A DNA stretch of 64,000 bases from contig NZ_KQ949098.1 in NCBI RefSeq assembly GCF_001514305.1, positions 93,257 through 157,256 on the forward strand, read 5' to 3'. Positions 54,797 to 63,636 of this stretch are shown here, in pieces; position 1 is the first letter of the stretch; every line of letters begins with the position of its first letter. The translations under genes were made by a program, and so were the position numbers. Under the pieces are notes generated by a model. It was not told the DNA's origin. It did not search any database and saw nothing but the letters and a program-made list of their open reading frames with translations. This DNA comes from Streptomyces dysideae (GTDB taxonomy: Bacteria > Actinomycetota > Actinomycetes > Streptomycetales > Streptomycetaceae).

Positions 54797-56950
54797 TCAC
54801 CAGGCGGACGGGTTCCCGGCGCTCACGGCGAAGACGGTGCCGTCGGGGGCGGTGGCGTAGACGCGGGTACCGGCGATGACGGGGGTCGGTACCGCGGCCA
54901 CCACCTGGTCCGAGTTCGTGCCGAGGCGCGGCGGTGTCTGCCCCAGGAGTTTCCCTTCCCGGGCGTCGACGGCCAGCAGTCGGCCGTCAGCGGCCGTGAC
55001 GTACACGTGGTCGCCGTCGGCGACCGGGGCCGAACTGCGGCTCACCGACGTCTCGAGGCTCCACAGGTGCTTCCCCGCCCCCAGGTCGACGGCATCCAGC
55101 GTGCCGCTGGCGGCCAGGACGTAGACGATGTTCCCCCGCACGCCGGCGTGCGCGTCCAGCCGGGCGACGGGGAGCTCCACCCGGCTCGACGCCCCGGATT
55201 CCGGCGTATAGCGGACCACGGCGTCCGTGTCCCCGTTGCCCGCGTCGGCGGCGAGGAAGAAGACGGAGCCGTCCTGGGCGCCGACGGGCTTCAGCGACCC
55301 GCTCAGCCGGGCTTCCCACCGCACGTCGCCGGTCCCCGGATCCACCGCCGTGACCAGCGTGCTCGCCCCGTCGTCGGCCGTCCGCGTCCGGTACGCCAGC
55401 GGGTCCCCGGCGAACGAGGTGAAGGGCGCCCCACCCCGGCCCGGCATCTGCCGGCTCCATTTCGTGTCGCCGGAGGCGCTGTCCACACCGGTGACCGTTC
55501 CGTCCGCACCGGTGATCAGGAGCATGCCGCCGACGTACCGCGTCATGCTCTGCCCGGGCACCTCCCGCTGCCAGACCTCCGCGCCCGATGCGGGATCGAG
55601 CGCCGCGAGCTGCCGGCCGCCGTCCGTATAGGGCTGTACGAGGCCGCCCGACACGACCGGCGGGCCGCTGGGCAGCGTCGTGGCAACGGAGTGCCGCCAC
55701 AGCAGGGTGCCGTCGGACGGCTCGAGGGCGAAGACCACGCCGGGCAGCGCGCAGAGCAGCCTGTCCGCGCCGTAGGAGCACTGCGGCATGCCCTCCTTGC
55801 CTGACAACGGCTTCGCCTGCCACGCACGGAACGCGGCCTGCGTGGTCCGGACATCCGTGGCCTTCCTTCCGTCGCCCGCGTCCTTCCCCGCGCCCTCCTC
55901 GCCGAGGAGGGGAAGAGAGGCGAGAGCTCCGCCGGCCACGAGGACGACGGCCCCTGCCGCGAGGACCACGCGCCTGCGCAGCCGCCCCTTGAGCCGCTTC
56001 TCGGGCCGCTCTTCGGGCCGCTCTTCGGGCTGCCGCTCGGGCTCCGCGGCAGGCGGCTTCGGCACCGGCGTCGGCGTGTCACCGCTCCGCTGCTCCGGTA
56101 TGAACGCCTGGGTGTCGTACGACGCCGCCACCGACCGCAGCTCCCGCATCAACTCGTCGGGAGTGGGCCGGTCCTCGGGCTCCTTGGCGAGGCAGCGCCT
56201 CACGAGCGGCGCGAGATTCTCCGGTACGCCGGCCAGGTCCGGCTCGTCGTGCACGACCTGGTAGGCCACGACGTACGGACTGTCGGAGTCGAACGGCCCG
56301 CGCCCCGTCGCCGCATGCACCAACACCGACCCCAGCGCGAAGATGTCCGCGGCCGGTCCGACCTCCCGCGGCCGCCGGAACTGCTCGGGCGCCATGAACG
56401 GCGGCGTCCCGATCAACTTCCCGGTCTCGGTCCGCAGTTCACTGTCCTTTGGCCGAGAAATGCCGAAGTCGATGACCTTCGGCCCGTCCTCCGCGAGCAG
56501 CACATTGCTCGGCTTCAGATCCCGGTGGACGACCCCGACCCGATGGATGTCACGCAGCGCCTCGGCCAGCCCGGCCATCAACTGCCGCAACTGCGCAGGA
56601 GCCATCGGCCCATTCCGCTTCACATGATCGGAAAGGGTCGGCCCGGGAATGAACAGCGTGGCCATCCAGGGCCGTTCGGCCTCGGGATCGGCGTCGACGA
56701 CCGACGCGGTGAAGGCGCCGCTCACCCGCCGGGCGGCCGCCACCTCCTGCCGGAACCGGCCCCTGAACTCGGGATCCCTGGCGAACTCGGCATGGACGAC
56801 CTTCACCGCGAGCTTCATCCCCGAGGTGCTCCGGGCCAGATGCACGACCCCCATGCCGCCCGACCCGAGACATGACTCCAGCCGGTAGTGACCGGCGTAC
56901 TCGGGAAGTTCCGCTTCCGCGCCCGCTCCGGTGCTGTGCTGTGGCGCCAT
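54797..56950 (-). CDS. Membrane Ser/Thr protein kinase with PQQ-type beta-propeller sensor
   Basis: The 717-residue protein has a Hanks-type kinase domain (residues 20-280): glycine loop LGSGGMGVVHLA, Lys in LAVKVVH, catalytic VVHRDLKPSNVLL, DFGIS and MAPEQF. After a Pro/Glu-rich linker comes a membrane helix (VVLAAGAVVLVAGGALASLPLL). The outer part contains repeated PQQ/WD-like blades such as DGTLLWRHSVAT, SGAEVWQREVPG, SGDTKWSRQMPG and TGDVRWEARLSG. It likely senses an extracellular ligand or surface and signals inside. It is divergent from the SH3-domain gene with a MITE-like repeat between them. Confidence 0.94.
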   Translation of the reverse strand: MAPQHSTGAGAEAELPEYAGHYRLESCLGSGGMGVVHLARSTSGMKLAVKVVHAEFARDPEFRGRFRQEVAAARRVSGAFTASVVDADPEAERPWMATLFIPGPTLSDHVKRNGPMAPAQLRQLMAGLAEALRDIHRVGVVHRDLKPSNVLLAEDGPKVIDFGISRPKDSELRTETGKLIGTPPFMAPEQFRRPREVGPAADIFALGSVLVHAATGRGPFDSDSPYVVAYQVVHDEPDLAGVPENLAPLVRRCLAKEPEDRPTPDELMRELRSVAASYDTQAFIPEQRSGDTPTPVPKPPAAEPERQPEERPEERPEKRLKGRLRRRVVLAAGAVVLVAGGALASLPLLGEEGAGKDAGDGRKATDVRTTQAAFRAWQAKPLSGKEGMPQCSYGADRLLCALPGVVFALEPSDGTLLWRHSVATTLPSGPPVVSGGLVQPYTDGGRQLAALDPASGAEVWQREVPGQSMTRYVGGMLLITGADGTVTGVDSASGDTKWSRQMPGRGGAPFTSFAGDPLAYRTRTADDGASTLVTAVDPGTGDVRWEARLSGSLKPVGAQDGSVFFLAADAGNGDTDAVVRYTPESGASSRVELPVARLDAHAGVRGNIVYVLAASGTLDAVDLGAGKHLWSLETSVSRSSAPVADGDHVYVTAADGRLLAVDAREGKLLGQTPPRLGTNSDQVVAAVPTPVIAGTRVYATAPDGTVFAVSAGNPSAW

Positions 56951-57030
56951 GGGACCACCCCCGTGCTGTTCGTCCGCGCGCGCGACGCACGGAGCCTAGT
57001 CGATGACTCGTGCGAGACGGAGGCGGCTTG

Positions 57031-57232
57031 CTAGTGCCCCAACAGGCAACGTTCGCCCCGTCGCGACGCCCGGCACACTCCCCCACTGCCTCAAGGGCGT
57101 GGGAGGTGCCCCCACTCGCCGCACCGGCCGAAAGCCCAAGTACATCCAGTACGAGGACTTCCGGCCGGCACGCCGAGAGCACGCACCGGACGCCGCTCCT
57201 TGACGGGCGAACGCTGCCTGCCGGGGCACTAG
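57031..57232. repeat. MITE-like ~200-bp element with long terminal inverted repeats
   Basis: The ends are imperfect inverted repeats of 32 and 31 bp (57031-57062 and 57202-57232), both running from CTAGTGCCCC/GGGGCACTAG through a GGCGAACG-type core. The interior is non-coding, though it contains a short frame reading GRKPKYIQYEDFRPARREHA. From memory this element is widespread in Streptomyces genomes, where its antisense frame is often mis-annotated. It has no transposase, so it would move or spread with help in trans. It fills most of the 380-bp divergent gap between the kinase and SH3 genes (56951-57330). Confidence 0.7.
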
Positions 57233-57330
57233 CCTCCGCGTGCGAGTTGCGCACATGTGTTTTATGGCGCGTTTCAGGGGGAATCAACGGGATCCCATGG
57301 CAGTCATGGGATCAGCGGGGGAGGTTTTTC

Positions 57331-57657
57331 ATGTCTGTCGACGATGTCGAAGAGAGAGAAGGCGGCGCGGAAGAGGCCGTCACGACGATGGCGGCGGCGA
57401 CCGCGACGGTCCGCTACTACCCGATCGCGCCGGGCGTCCGCCTCAACGTCCGCAGTGGTCCCGGCACGAGCTACAACATCGTGCGCGTCCTGCCCGAAGG
57501 CTCCCGCGTCCCGATCTACTGCCAGACCCTCGGGACGGCCGTGACGGGCCCGTACGGCACATCCAGGATCTGGGACAACATCAGCAACGGCGAGTACGTC
57601 TCGGACGCGTATGTGCTTACCGGCAGCGACGGCTACGTCGCCCCGCGCTGCACCTGA
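57331..57657 (+). CDS. Small SH3-domain protein
   Basis: A 108-residue protein. The N-terminus is acidic (MSVDDVEEREGGAEEAVTTM). One bacterial SH3 domain follows, with VRYYPIAPGVRLNVRSGPGTSYNIVRVLPEGSRV, a Cys pair (IYCQTLG, PRCT) and ISNGEYVSDAYV. No classical signal peptide is visible, so export, if any, would be by another route. Bacterial SH3 domains usually bind peptides or cell wall. ATG 57331 is behind a clear GGGGGAGG site. It is next to a membrane kinase that it could serve, which is speculation. Confidence 0.82.
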   Translation: MSVDDVEEREGGAEEAVTTMAAATATVRYYPIAPGVRLNVRSGPGTSYNIVRVLPEGSRVPIYCQTLGTAVTGPYGTSRIWDNISNGEYVSDAYVLTGSDGYVAPRCT

Positions 57658-57704
57658 CCGTACCGACTACGGAGCCCGCGGCCCACCGGAGCCATAATCG
57701 ACGC

Positions 57705-58217
57705 GTGAGCGACGAGAACGGCACCCCGGCCACCCCCGCGGGCTCCACACCCCCCGCCGGGCCCCGCCCCGAACCCCTGCGCTTCTTCGGCACGACCTGG
57801 GTGCACCACGACAACGGCTACACCGCCCGCCGCATCGCGGTCGCCGTCGGCTCCCTCGTGGCCGCCGCCGTCTCCTGCCTGGTCCTCCGCTTCGCCTACC
57901 AGGGCCTCCAGATCGCCGCCATCGGCAGCTTCGTCACGCTCCTCATGGTCGTGATGTTCGCGGTCTGCAGCGCCCTCGCCTTCCGCCACACCTGGGACGG
58001 CTTCGGTAAACGCCCCGACCCCGACCGCCAGGCATCCCTCCGCGGCCTCCTGGCCATCGGCTTCGTCGGCTCCCTCCTCGCCTACTTCTTCCGCTCCCTC
58101 ACCGAGGCCCCCGGCGAGAAACTCCACCGCGAGGAATACGAGACGGCCCGCAAGCGGCACGAGCAGCGCGCCACCCGCCGCACAGGCAACCCGTCGAAGA
58201 AGCGCCGCCGGTCCTGA
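57705..58217 (+). CDS. Conserved membrane protein, three helices
   Basis: A 170-residue protein with a Pro-rich start and LRFFGTTWVHHDNGYTARRIA. Three hydrophobic segments follow (AVGSLVAAAVSCLVLRFAY, IGSFVTLLMVVMFAVCSALAF, LLAIGFVGSLLAYFFRSL), and the tail is strongly basic (KRHEQRATRRTGNPSKKRRRS). GTG 57705 begins 6 bases after CATAAT (57693-57698), so the mRNA is probably leaderless. A strong hairpin terminator follows. Function is unknown; I recall similar proteins annotated only as membrane proteins in streptomycetes. Confidence 0.75.
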   Translation: MSDENGTPATPAGSTPPAGPRPEPLRFFGTTWVHHDNGYTARRIAVAVGSLVAAAVSCLVLRFAYQGLQIAAIGSFVTLLMVVMFAVCSALAFRHTWDGFGKRPDPDRQASLRGLLAIGFVGSLLAYFFRSLTEAPGEKLHREEYETARKRHEQRATRRTGNPSKKRRRS

Positions 58218-58255
58218 GCCCCCGGACGGAACGACTTCCTTGACCCCCTTGACCC

Positions 58256-58291
58256 CCTGGATTCCTTGATCTCCTGGTCAAGGAATCCAGG
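58256..58291. terminator. Perfect hairpin terminator (no U-tract)
   Basis: A perfect 14-bp stem (CCTGGATTCCTTGA, 58256-58269, and its complement 58278-58291) around an 8-base loop follows the membrane protein gene by 38 bp. Streptomyces often uses such hairpins without a U-run. Two TTGACCCCC direct repeats precede it. Confidence 0.75.
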
Positions 58292-58349
58292 TCCCCATCT
58301 CCCGGTCAAACCCGGTGCACCCCGCACCCACCCCGGCCACCATGGCCGT

Positions 58350-59120
58350 ATGACCGCCCCTTCCCACACCGACCGGGCCCGCTCCTTCGACGTCGCGGCG
58401 GCCCAGTACGCCGCCAACCGCCCCTCCTACCCGCCCGCCCTCTTCGACACCATCGAGGAACTCACCGCCCGCCCCCTCACCGGCACCCGAGTCGTCGACG
58501 TGGGCGCCGGCACCGGGATCGCCACCGCCCTCCTCCAGCAGCGGGGCGCCGACGTACTGGCCGTGGAACCCGGCGCCGGCATGGCCGCCCAGTTCCGCCG
58601 CACCCACCCCCACATCCCGATCGTCCGCGGCAACGGCAACGCCCTGCCCCTCCCCGACTCCTCCGCCGACCTCCTCACCTACGCCCAGGCCTGGCACTGG
58701 ACCGACCCCGCGCGCTCGGTCCCGGAGGCCCTCCGCGTCCTGCGCCCGGGCGGTGCGCTCGCCCTGTGGTGGAACACGACCCCTCTCGAGATCCCGTGGA
58801 TCGCGGACCAGGCACACCGCATCGGCCGCCGCTTCGGCGCCAACCCCGCCATCGAGAAGAACGGCAGCGGCGCCCAAGCCGCCCTCGCCGACCCCACCGG
58901 CCGCCTCGACTTCACCCGCCGCAAGATCCGCTGGACCCGCCGCGTCCCCGTCGACATCCACCTGGCCAACATCGGCAGCCACTCGATCTTCCTGATCCAC
59001 GGCAAGGAGGCAAGCACCGCCTTCCTCACCGAGGAGCGACAGCACCTCCTGCAGACCTTCCCCGACGGAACGGTGGAGGAGACCTACGACGTGGACCTCC
59101 TCGTCGCCGTCCCGTCCTGA
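58350..59120 (+). CDS. Class I SAM-dependent methyltransferase
   Basis: The 256-residue protein has the Rossmann-type methyltransferase motifs: RVVDVGAGTGIATALLQQRG (motif I), VLAVEPGAGM (acidic residue binding ribose), IVRGNGNALPLPDSSADLLTYAQAWHW, and EALRVLRPGGALALWW. It belongs to the broad UbiE/Methyltransf_11 group. The substrate cannot be told. ATG 58350 is used, giving MTAPSHTDRARSFDVAAAQYA. It stands alone between a terminator and the SulP remnant. Confidence 0.9.
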   Translation: MTAPSHTDRARSFDVAAAQYAANRPSYPPALFDTIEELTARPLTGTRVVDVGAGTGIATALLQQRGADVLAVEPGAGMAAQFRRTHPHIPIVRGNGNALPLPDSSADLLTYAQAWHWTDPARSVPEALRVLRPGGALALWWNTTPLEIPWIADQAHRIGRRFGANPAIEKNGSGAQAALADPTGRLDFTRRKIRWTRRVPVDIHLANIGSHSIFLIHGKEASTAFLTEERQHLLQTFPDGTVEETYDVDLLVAVPS

Positions 59121-59439
59121 CCGCTGGAACCCGACCGGCCCCGGGGCCGCCGAGCCGCGCGACCGCTGATGGCCGAGGAGACAGCAGAGCGAACCGCCTC
59201 CCCACCAGCCCCGACGGCTGCCGCCCCCCAGCGTGCGAACGTCTGCTAACGGCCCCGACCGCTGCCGACGCCGGCCCGCGAACGCCGGCTAACGGCCCCC
59301 GCATGTCGATACGCCCCGCCCGCCTCTACGCCGACCCGCCGCTCCCGCCATCCCTTCGGGACAGCCGACTCCCGTCCCCACCTCACACCCGCCGCCTGCC
59401 CATCAACCACCCCCTGCCGGTCACTCGCCTCCCGGCAGT

Positions 59440-59749
59440 CACCGCACCCAGCCCCGGCAGCGACACCAGCCCGGCGAGCTTCCAGCCCGGCCCCGAGCAC
59501 CAGCACCCCGAGAACCTCGATCCCCTACCTGCACGTCCTCGTACACCAGCACCGTCAGCCCCGCCGCCGGCCCGCTCACCTGCAGGCTGCTGCCTGGCAG
59601 TGCCCCGGCGACCAGCCCGCCAACGATGCCGGTGACCAGCCCCCGGCGGGCACGCCGGAGGCTATGGCGACGCCCACACATAGGGGCATTGCTACGAGGA
59701 ACACGACGAGGGAAGCGAACAGATCGGCCTTGCCTGCATCACTGCGCAT
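59440..59749 (-). pseudogene. Frameshifted remnant of a SulP-family anion transporter
   Basis: Reading left from ATG 59749, one frame gives KADLFASLVVFLVAMPLCVG and VAIASGVPAG. A second frame then continues GLVTGIVGGLVAGALPGS and SLQVSGPAAGLTVLVYEDVQ, and a third has VLGVLVLGAGLEA. Together these reproduce the start of a SulP sulfate/bicarbonate transporter, broken by at least two frameshifts, with everything after about residue 90 lost. The surrounding 59121-60037 stretch has no other gene. It contains a short duplicated block (GCGAACG...CTAACGGCCCC, near 59237 and 59279). Confidence 0.75.
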
Positions 59750-60001
59750 GCGGACAGCACCTCCAGAGACCAGCGGGAGATGCGTGGGCCGCCGAGCCGG
59801 GGGAGGGCGCGGCGTGCGTGCATGCGTGGCATATGACCGCGCACTGAAATCCATTGTCGGGAAAGGAAGTTGATCGCGCAGCGCCTTCCGGCCGCCATTC
59901 ACGCCATCCCGGGGTGCGTGAACCTGACCACGCGCCTCCGATCACGCCGCTACGCGCCTGCCCTCCGGTGCGACAGGCCCCCGCCACACCCCACTCGGCC
60001 C

Positions 60002-60046
60002 TTGACGAGACCACCCCTCGAGAGCATTATTCACCACATGATGAAT
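60002..60046 (+). promoter_or_regulatory. Consensus promoter with palindromic operator over a leaderless start
   Basis: TTGACG (60002-60007), exactly 17 bp, then CATTAT (60025-60030) form a strong promoter. The ATG at 60038 is 7 bases after the -10, so the mRNA should be leaderless. The palindrome ATTCACCACATGATGAAT (60029-60046) covers the end of the -10 and the start codon, an ideal position for repressor binding. No regulator gene is adjacent. Confidence 0.7.
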
Positions 60047-60844
60047 TACTCTTCCGTCCGATCGGATCCCCCAGACGAACCCGCCGTCCGAGCCCAGAAC
60101 CTGACCGTCGTACGCGGCGCCCGCCAAGTCCTCCGCGACCTCGACTTCACCGTCCCGCGCGGCCAGATCACCGGCCTCCTCGGCCCCTCCGGCTGCGGCA
60201 AGACAACCCTCATGCGCGCCATCGTCGGCACCCAGGCCAAGGTTACCGGCACCCTCGACGTCCTCGGCCACCCCGCCGGCCACCCCACCCTCCGCACCCG
60301 CATCGGCTACGTCACCCAAGACCCCTCCGTCTACGACGACCTGACCATCCGCCAGAACCTCGCCTACTTCGCCGCGATCCTCGACCCCGGCCACGCGGCA
60401 GCCCACCGCCGCCACGAGAACGTCACCCGAGCCATCTCCGACGTCGACCTCACCGACCACGCCGACGCCCTGGCCGGCAATCTCTCCGGCGGCCAGCGCA
60501 GCCGGGTCTCCCTGGCCGTCGCCCTCCTCGGCACCCCTGAACTCCTCGTCCTCGACGAACCCACCGTCGGCCTCGACCCGGTCCTCCGCCGCGACCTCTG
60601 GAACCTCTTCCACGACATCGCCGCCTCCCGCGGCGCCACCCTCCTCATCTCCTCCCACGTCATGGACGAGGCCGAGCGCTGCCACCGCCTCCTCCTCATG
60701 CGCGAGGGCCAGATCCTCGCCGACGACACCCCGGACGCCCTGCGCACCCGCACGCGCACCGAAACAGTCGAGGAGGCCTTCCTGCACCTGGTGGACGAGG
60801 CGACCGCGGCCGCCCGCTCGAACGCGAAGGAGACCACGCGATGA
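60038..60844 (+). CDS. ABC-2 type exporter, ATP-binding protein
   Basis: A 268-residue ATPase: Walker A GPSGCGKTT near residue 54, Q loop YVTQDPS, signature NLSGGQRSRVSLAVALL, Walker B LLVLDEPTVGLDP, and switch His in ISSHVMDEAE. This is the DrrA/CcmA-like class paired with ABC-2 permeases, exporting drugs or lipids. ATG 60038 or 60041 is the start; the promoter position favours 60038 with a leaderless message. It overlaps the permease gene (ATGA). Confidence 0.92.
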   Translation: MMNYSSVRSDPPDEPAVRAQNLTVVRGARQVLRDLDFTVPRGQITGLLGPSGCGKTTLMRAIVGTQAKVTGTLDVLGHPAGHPTLRTRIGYVTQDPSVYDDLTIRQNLAYFAAILDPGHAAAHRRHENVTRAISDVDLTDHADALAGNLSGGQRSRVSLAVALLGTPELLVLDEPTVGLDPVLRRDLWNLFHDIAASRGATLLISSHVMDEAERCHRLLLMREGQILADDTPDALRTRTRTETVEEAFLHLVDEATAAARSNAKETTR

Positions 60845-61635
60845 GCAGCACGACGACCACACCCACGACGGCGACGCCCTCCGCCCTCACCGGCGCCCTG
60901 AACCTCTCCCGCACCGCCGCCACCGCCGCCCGGGTCCTGCGCCAGCTCCGCCACGACCCGCGCACCATCGCGCTGATGCTCCTCGTCCCCTGTGTGATGC
61001 TGTTCCTGCTGCGCTACGTCTTCGACGGCAGCCCACGCACCTTCGACAACATCGGCGCCTCCCTCCTCGGGATCTTCCCGCTGATCACGATGTTCCTGGT
61101 CACCTCCATCGCCACCCTGCGCGAACGCACCTCGGGCACCCTCGAACGCCTCCTCGCCATGCCCCTCGGCAAAGGCGACCTGATCGCGGGCTACGCCCTC
61201 GCCTTCGGCACCCTCGCGATCATCCAGTCGGCCCTGGCCACAGCTCTGGCCCTCTGGTTCCTCGGCCTGGACGTCACCGGCAGCCCCTGGCTGCTCCTCC
61301 TCGTCGCCCTGCTCGACGCGCTGCTCGGCACCGCCCTCGGCCTCTTCGTCTCGGCCTTCGCGGCCTCCGAATTCCAGGCCGTCCAGTTCATGCCGGCCGT
61401 GATCTTCCCCCAGCTCCTCCTCTGCGGCCTCTTCACCCCCCGCGACAACATGCACCCCGCCCTCGAAGCCATCTCCAACGTCCTCCCCATGTCCTACGCC
61501 GTCGACGGCATGAACGAGGTCCTCAGGCACACGGACATGACCGCAGCCTTCGTCCGCGACGTCCTGATCGTGGCCGGCTGCGCCCTGCTGGTCCTGGGCC
61601 TGGGAGCGGCAACCCTGAGGCGCAGGACGGCATAG
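60841..61635 (+). CDS. ABC-2 type exporter, permease protein
   Basis: The 264-residue permease has a Thr/Ser-rich start and six hydrophobic segments. The ABC-2 motifs include RERTSGTLERLLAMPLGKGDLIAGY, the coupling region, and the C-terminal FMPAVIFPQLLLCGLFTPRDNMHPAL and SNVLPMSYAVDGM. It pairs with the ATPase upstream, translationally coupled through a 4-base overlap, to form a homodimeric efflux complex. The substrate is unknown; DrrB-like drug or signal export is likely. Confidence 0.92.
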   Translation: MSSTTTTPTTATPSALTGALNLSRTAATAARVLRQLRHDPRTIALMLLVPCVMLFLLRYVFDGSPRTFDNIGASLLGIFPLITMFLVTSIATLRERTSGTLERLLAMPLGKGDLIAGYALAFGTLAIIQSALATALALWFLGLDVTGSPWLLLLVALLDALLGTALGLFVSAFAASEFQAVQFMPAVIFPQLLLCGLFTPRDNMHPALEAISNVLPMSYAVDGMNEVLRHTDMTAAFVRDVLIVAGCALLVLGLGAATLRRRTA

Positions 61636-61689
61636 CCGCCCGTGCGAGGATGAACCCCGGACGACGCACCCCCGGAGGGCACCTCAGCC

Positions 61690-62502
61690 ATGACCCAGAA
61701 AGTCGCAGTCCTCGGCACCGGCAAGATCGGTGAAGCCCTGCTCAGCGGAATGATCCGAGCGGGCTGGACCCCGGCCGACCTCCTGGTCACCGCCCGCCGC
61801 CAGGAACGAGCCGACGAACTCCGCACCCGCTACGGCGTCACCCCCGTCACCAACGCCGAAGCCGCCAAGACCGCCGACACCCTGATCCTCACGGTCAAGC
61901 CGCAGGACATGGGCACCCTCCTCGACGAACTCGCCCCGCACGTCCCCGCCGGCCGCCTGATCATCAGCGGCGCCGCAGGCATCCCCACCTCCTACTTCGA
62001 ACAGCGCCTGGCCGAGGGCACACCCGTCGTCCGCGTCATGACGAACACTCCCGCCCTCGTCGACGAGGCCATGTCCGTCATCTCCGCCGGCAGCCACGCC
62101 ACCGCCGAACACCTCGCACACGCCGAGGAGATCTTCGGCGCCGTCGGCAAGACGCTCCGCGTCCCCGAGTCCCAGCAGGACGCCTGCACCGCGCTCTCCG
62201 GCTCCGGCCCGGCGTACTTCTTCTACCTGGTCGAAGCCATGACGGACGCCGGCATCCTCCTCGGCCTGCCCCGCGACAAGGCCCACGACCTGATCGTCCA
62301 GTCCGCGATCGGCGCCGCGACGATGCTCCGCGACAGTGGCGAACACCCCGTCAAGCTCCGCGAGAACGTCACGTCCCCCGCCGGCACCACCATCAGCGCC
62401 ATCCGCGAACTCGAGAACCACGGCGTACGAGCCGCCCTCATCGCCGCCCTCGAAGCCGCCCGCGACCGCAGCCGCGAACTGGCCTCCGGCAACAACAGCT
62501 GA
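61690..62502 (+). CDS. proC: Pyrroline-5-carboxylate reductase
   Basis: ProC makes the last step of proline synthesis, reducing pyrroline-5-carboxylate with NAD(P)H. The 270-residue protein is full length. Motifs: N-terminal VAVLGTGKIGEALLSGMIRAG, ILTVKPQDM, the family signature region ALSGSGPAYFFYLVEAMTDAG, and LRENVTSPAGTTISAIRELE. It lies 54 bp after the ABC permease and is followed by a hairpin terminator. Confidence 0.97.
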   Translation: MTQKVAVLGTGKIGEALLSGMIRAGWTPADLLVTARRQERADELRTRYGVTPVTNAEAAKTADTLILTVKPQDMGTLLDELAPHVPAGRLIISGAAGIPTSYFEQRLAEGTPVVRVMTNTPALVDEAMSVISAGSHATAEHLAHAEEIFGAVGKTLRVPESQQDACTALSGSGPAYFFYLVEAMTDAGILLGLPRDKAHDLIVQSAIGAATMLRDSGEHPVKLRENVTSPAGTTISAIRELENHGVRAALIAALEAARDRSRELASGNNS

Positions 62503-62507
62503 CCCCC

Positions 62508-62532
62508 TGCCGCCCCCTGCCCAGGGGCGGCA
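62508..62532. terminator. Hairpin terminator between proC and trpS
   Basis: A 9-bp perfect stem TGCCGCCCC / GGGGCGGCA (62508-62516 and 62524-62532) with a 7-base loop sits between the convergent proC and trpS stops. There is no U-tract, as is common in high-GC actinobacteria. Confidence 0.7.
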
Positions 62533-62549
62533 CCCACGGGAACGCTCGC

Positions 62550-63575
62550 CTACCCCGCCGCACTCACCGCCATATCAGCACCGGCCGGCAGCAACCCGAT
62601 CGCCCGATAAGCGGCATCCACGGTCGGCCGCGCCATCGCCCGAGCCCTCTCCGCACCATCCCCCAGCACCCCTTCCACAAAGCCAGGATCCGCGCACAGC
62701 TCCCTGTGCCTCTCCTGCACGGGCCGCAGAACCTCGACCACCGCCTCCGCGGTGTCCGACTTCAAAGCGCCGTACGACTCATATACACCGCTCAGGTCCG
62801 ATGGGTTCCCACCCGTGCACGCGGCCAGAATCTCCAGGAGATTGCCGAGCCCCGGCCGCTCCGTACGGTCGTAGACGACGTCCCGCCCGCTGTCGGTCAC
62901 GGCCCGCATGACCTTCTTCCGCACCACGTCCGGCTCGTCGAGCAGACAGACGATTCCCGGCCCGGCGTCGTCGCTCTTCCCCATCTTCGACGTCGGCTCC
63001 TGCAGATTCATGACCCGGGCAGCCACCGCCGGATGCGTCGCCTGAGGCACCACGAAGGTGTGCCCGTAGCGCTGGTTGAACCGCACCGCCAGATCCCGGG
63101 TCAGCTCCACATGCTGAGCCTGGTCGTCCCCCACCGGCACCTCATCGGTCCCGTACACCAGGATGTCCGCCGCCATCAGCACGGGATACGTCAGCAGGGA
63201 CAGCCGCACACTCCCACCCCGCTCCCGCTCACGCGCGGCCTTCTCCTTGTACTGGATCATCCGCCGCATCTCACCGTCCGTGGCCACGCACTCCAGCACA
63301 TACGACAGCCGCGCGTGCTCATCCACATGACTCTGTACGAACACGGTGCACAGCTCCGGATCCAGCCCCGCCGCCAGCAGCAACGTCGCCGCCTGCCGAC
63401 TCAGCCGACGCACCCGCGCCGGATCGTGATCGACGGTCAGCGCATGCAGATCGACGATGCAGAACAGCGCGTCGGCCTGGTGCTGATCGACGGCAGCCCA
63501 CTGCCGCATGGCTCCGAGGTAGTTCCCCAGCGTCAGATGCCCGGTCGGCTTGATCCCACTGAAGACCCGCGTCAT
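62550..63575 (-). CDS. trpS: Tryptophanyl-tRNA synthetase (inducible, attenuator-controlled type)
   Basis: TrpS charges tRNA-Trp. The 341-residue class I synthetase has the HIGH-type site GIKPTGHLTLGNYLGA, DLHALTV, the Trp pocket region VPVGDDQAQHVELTRDLA and the KMSKS equivalent EPTSKMGKSDD. ATG 63575 has a very strong AGGAGGTGGAGAG site. Its leader has a Trp-Trp peptide and competing hairpins. This matches the auxiliary TrpRS1 of S. coelicolor, described as indolmycin-resistant and induced by ribosome-mediated attenuation. Resistance itself cannot be read from the sequence here. Confidence 0.95.
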   Translation of the reverse strand: MTRVFSGIKPTGHLTLGNYLGAMRQWAAVDQHQADALFCIVDLHALTVDHDPARVRRLSRQAATLLLAAGLDPELCTVFVQSHVDEHARLSYVLECVATDGEMRRMIQYKEKAARERERGGSVRLSLLTYPVLMAADILVYGTDEVPVGDDQAQHVELTRDLAVRFNQRYGHTFVVPQATHPAVAARVMNLQEPTSKMGKSDDAGPGIVCLLDEPDVVRKKVMRAVTDSGRDVVYDRTERPGLGNLLEILAACTGGNPSDLSGVYESYGALKSDTAEAVVEVLRPVQERHRELCADPGFVEGVLGDGAERARAMARPTVDAAYRAIGLLPAGADMAVSAAG

Positions 63576-63636
63576 CTCTCCACCTCCTGGTCGAGACCGC
63601 CGCACTCGCCGGCCGGCCCTCAGGAGGGAGAACGAG

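Noticed and set aside
57010..57330. Upstream extension of the SH3 protein and the small frames in the repeat
   Set aside because: They lie in the MITE-like element; the ribosome site GGGGGAGG marks the true start at 57331.
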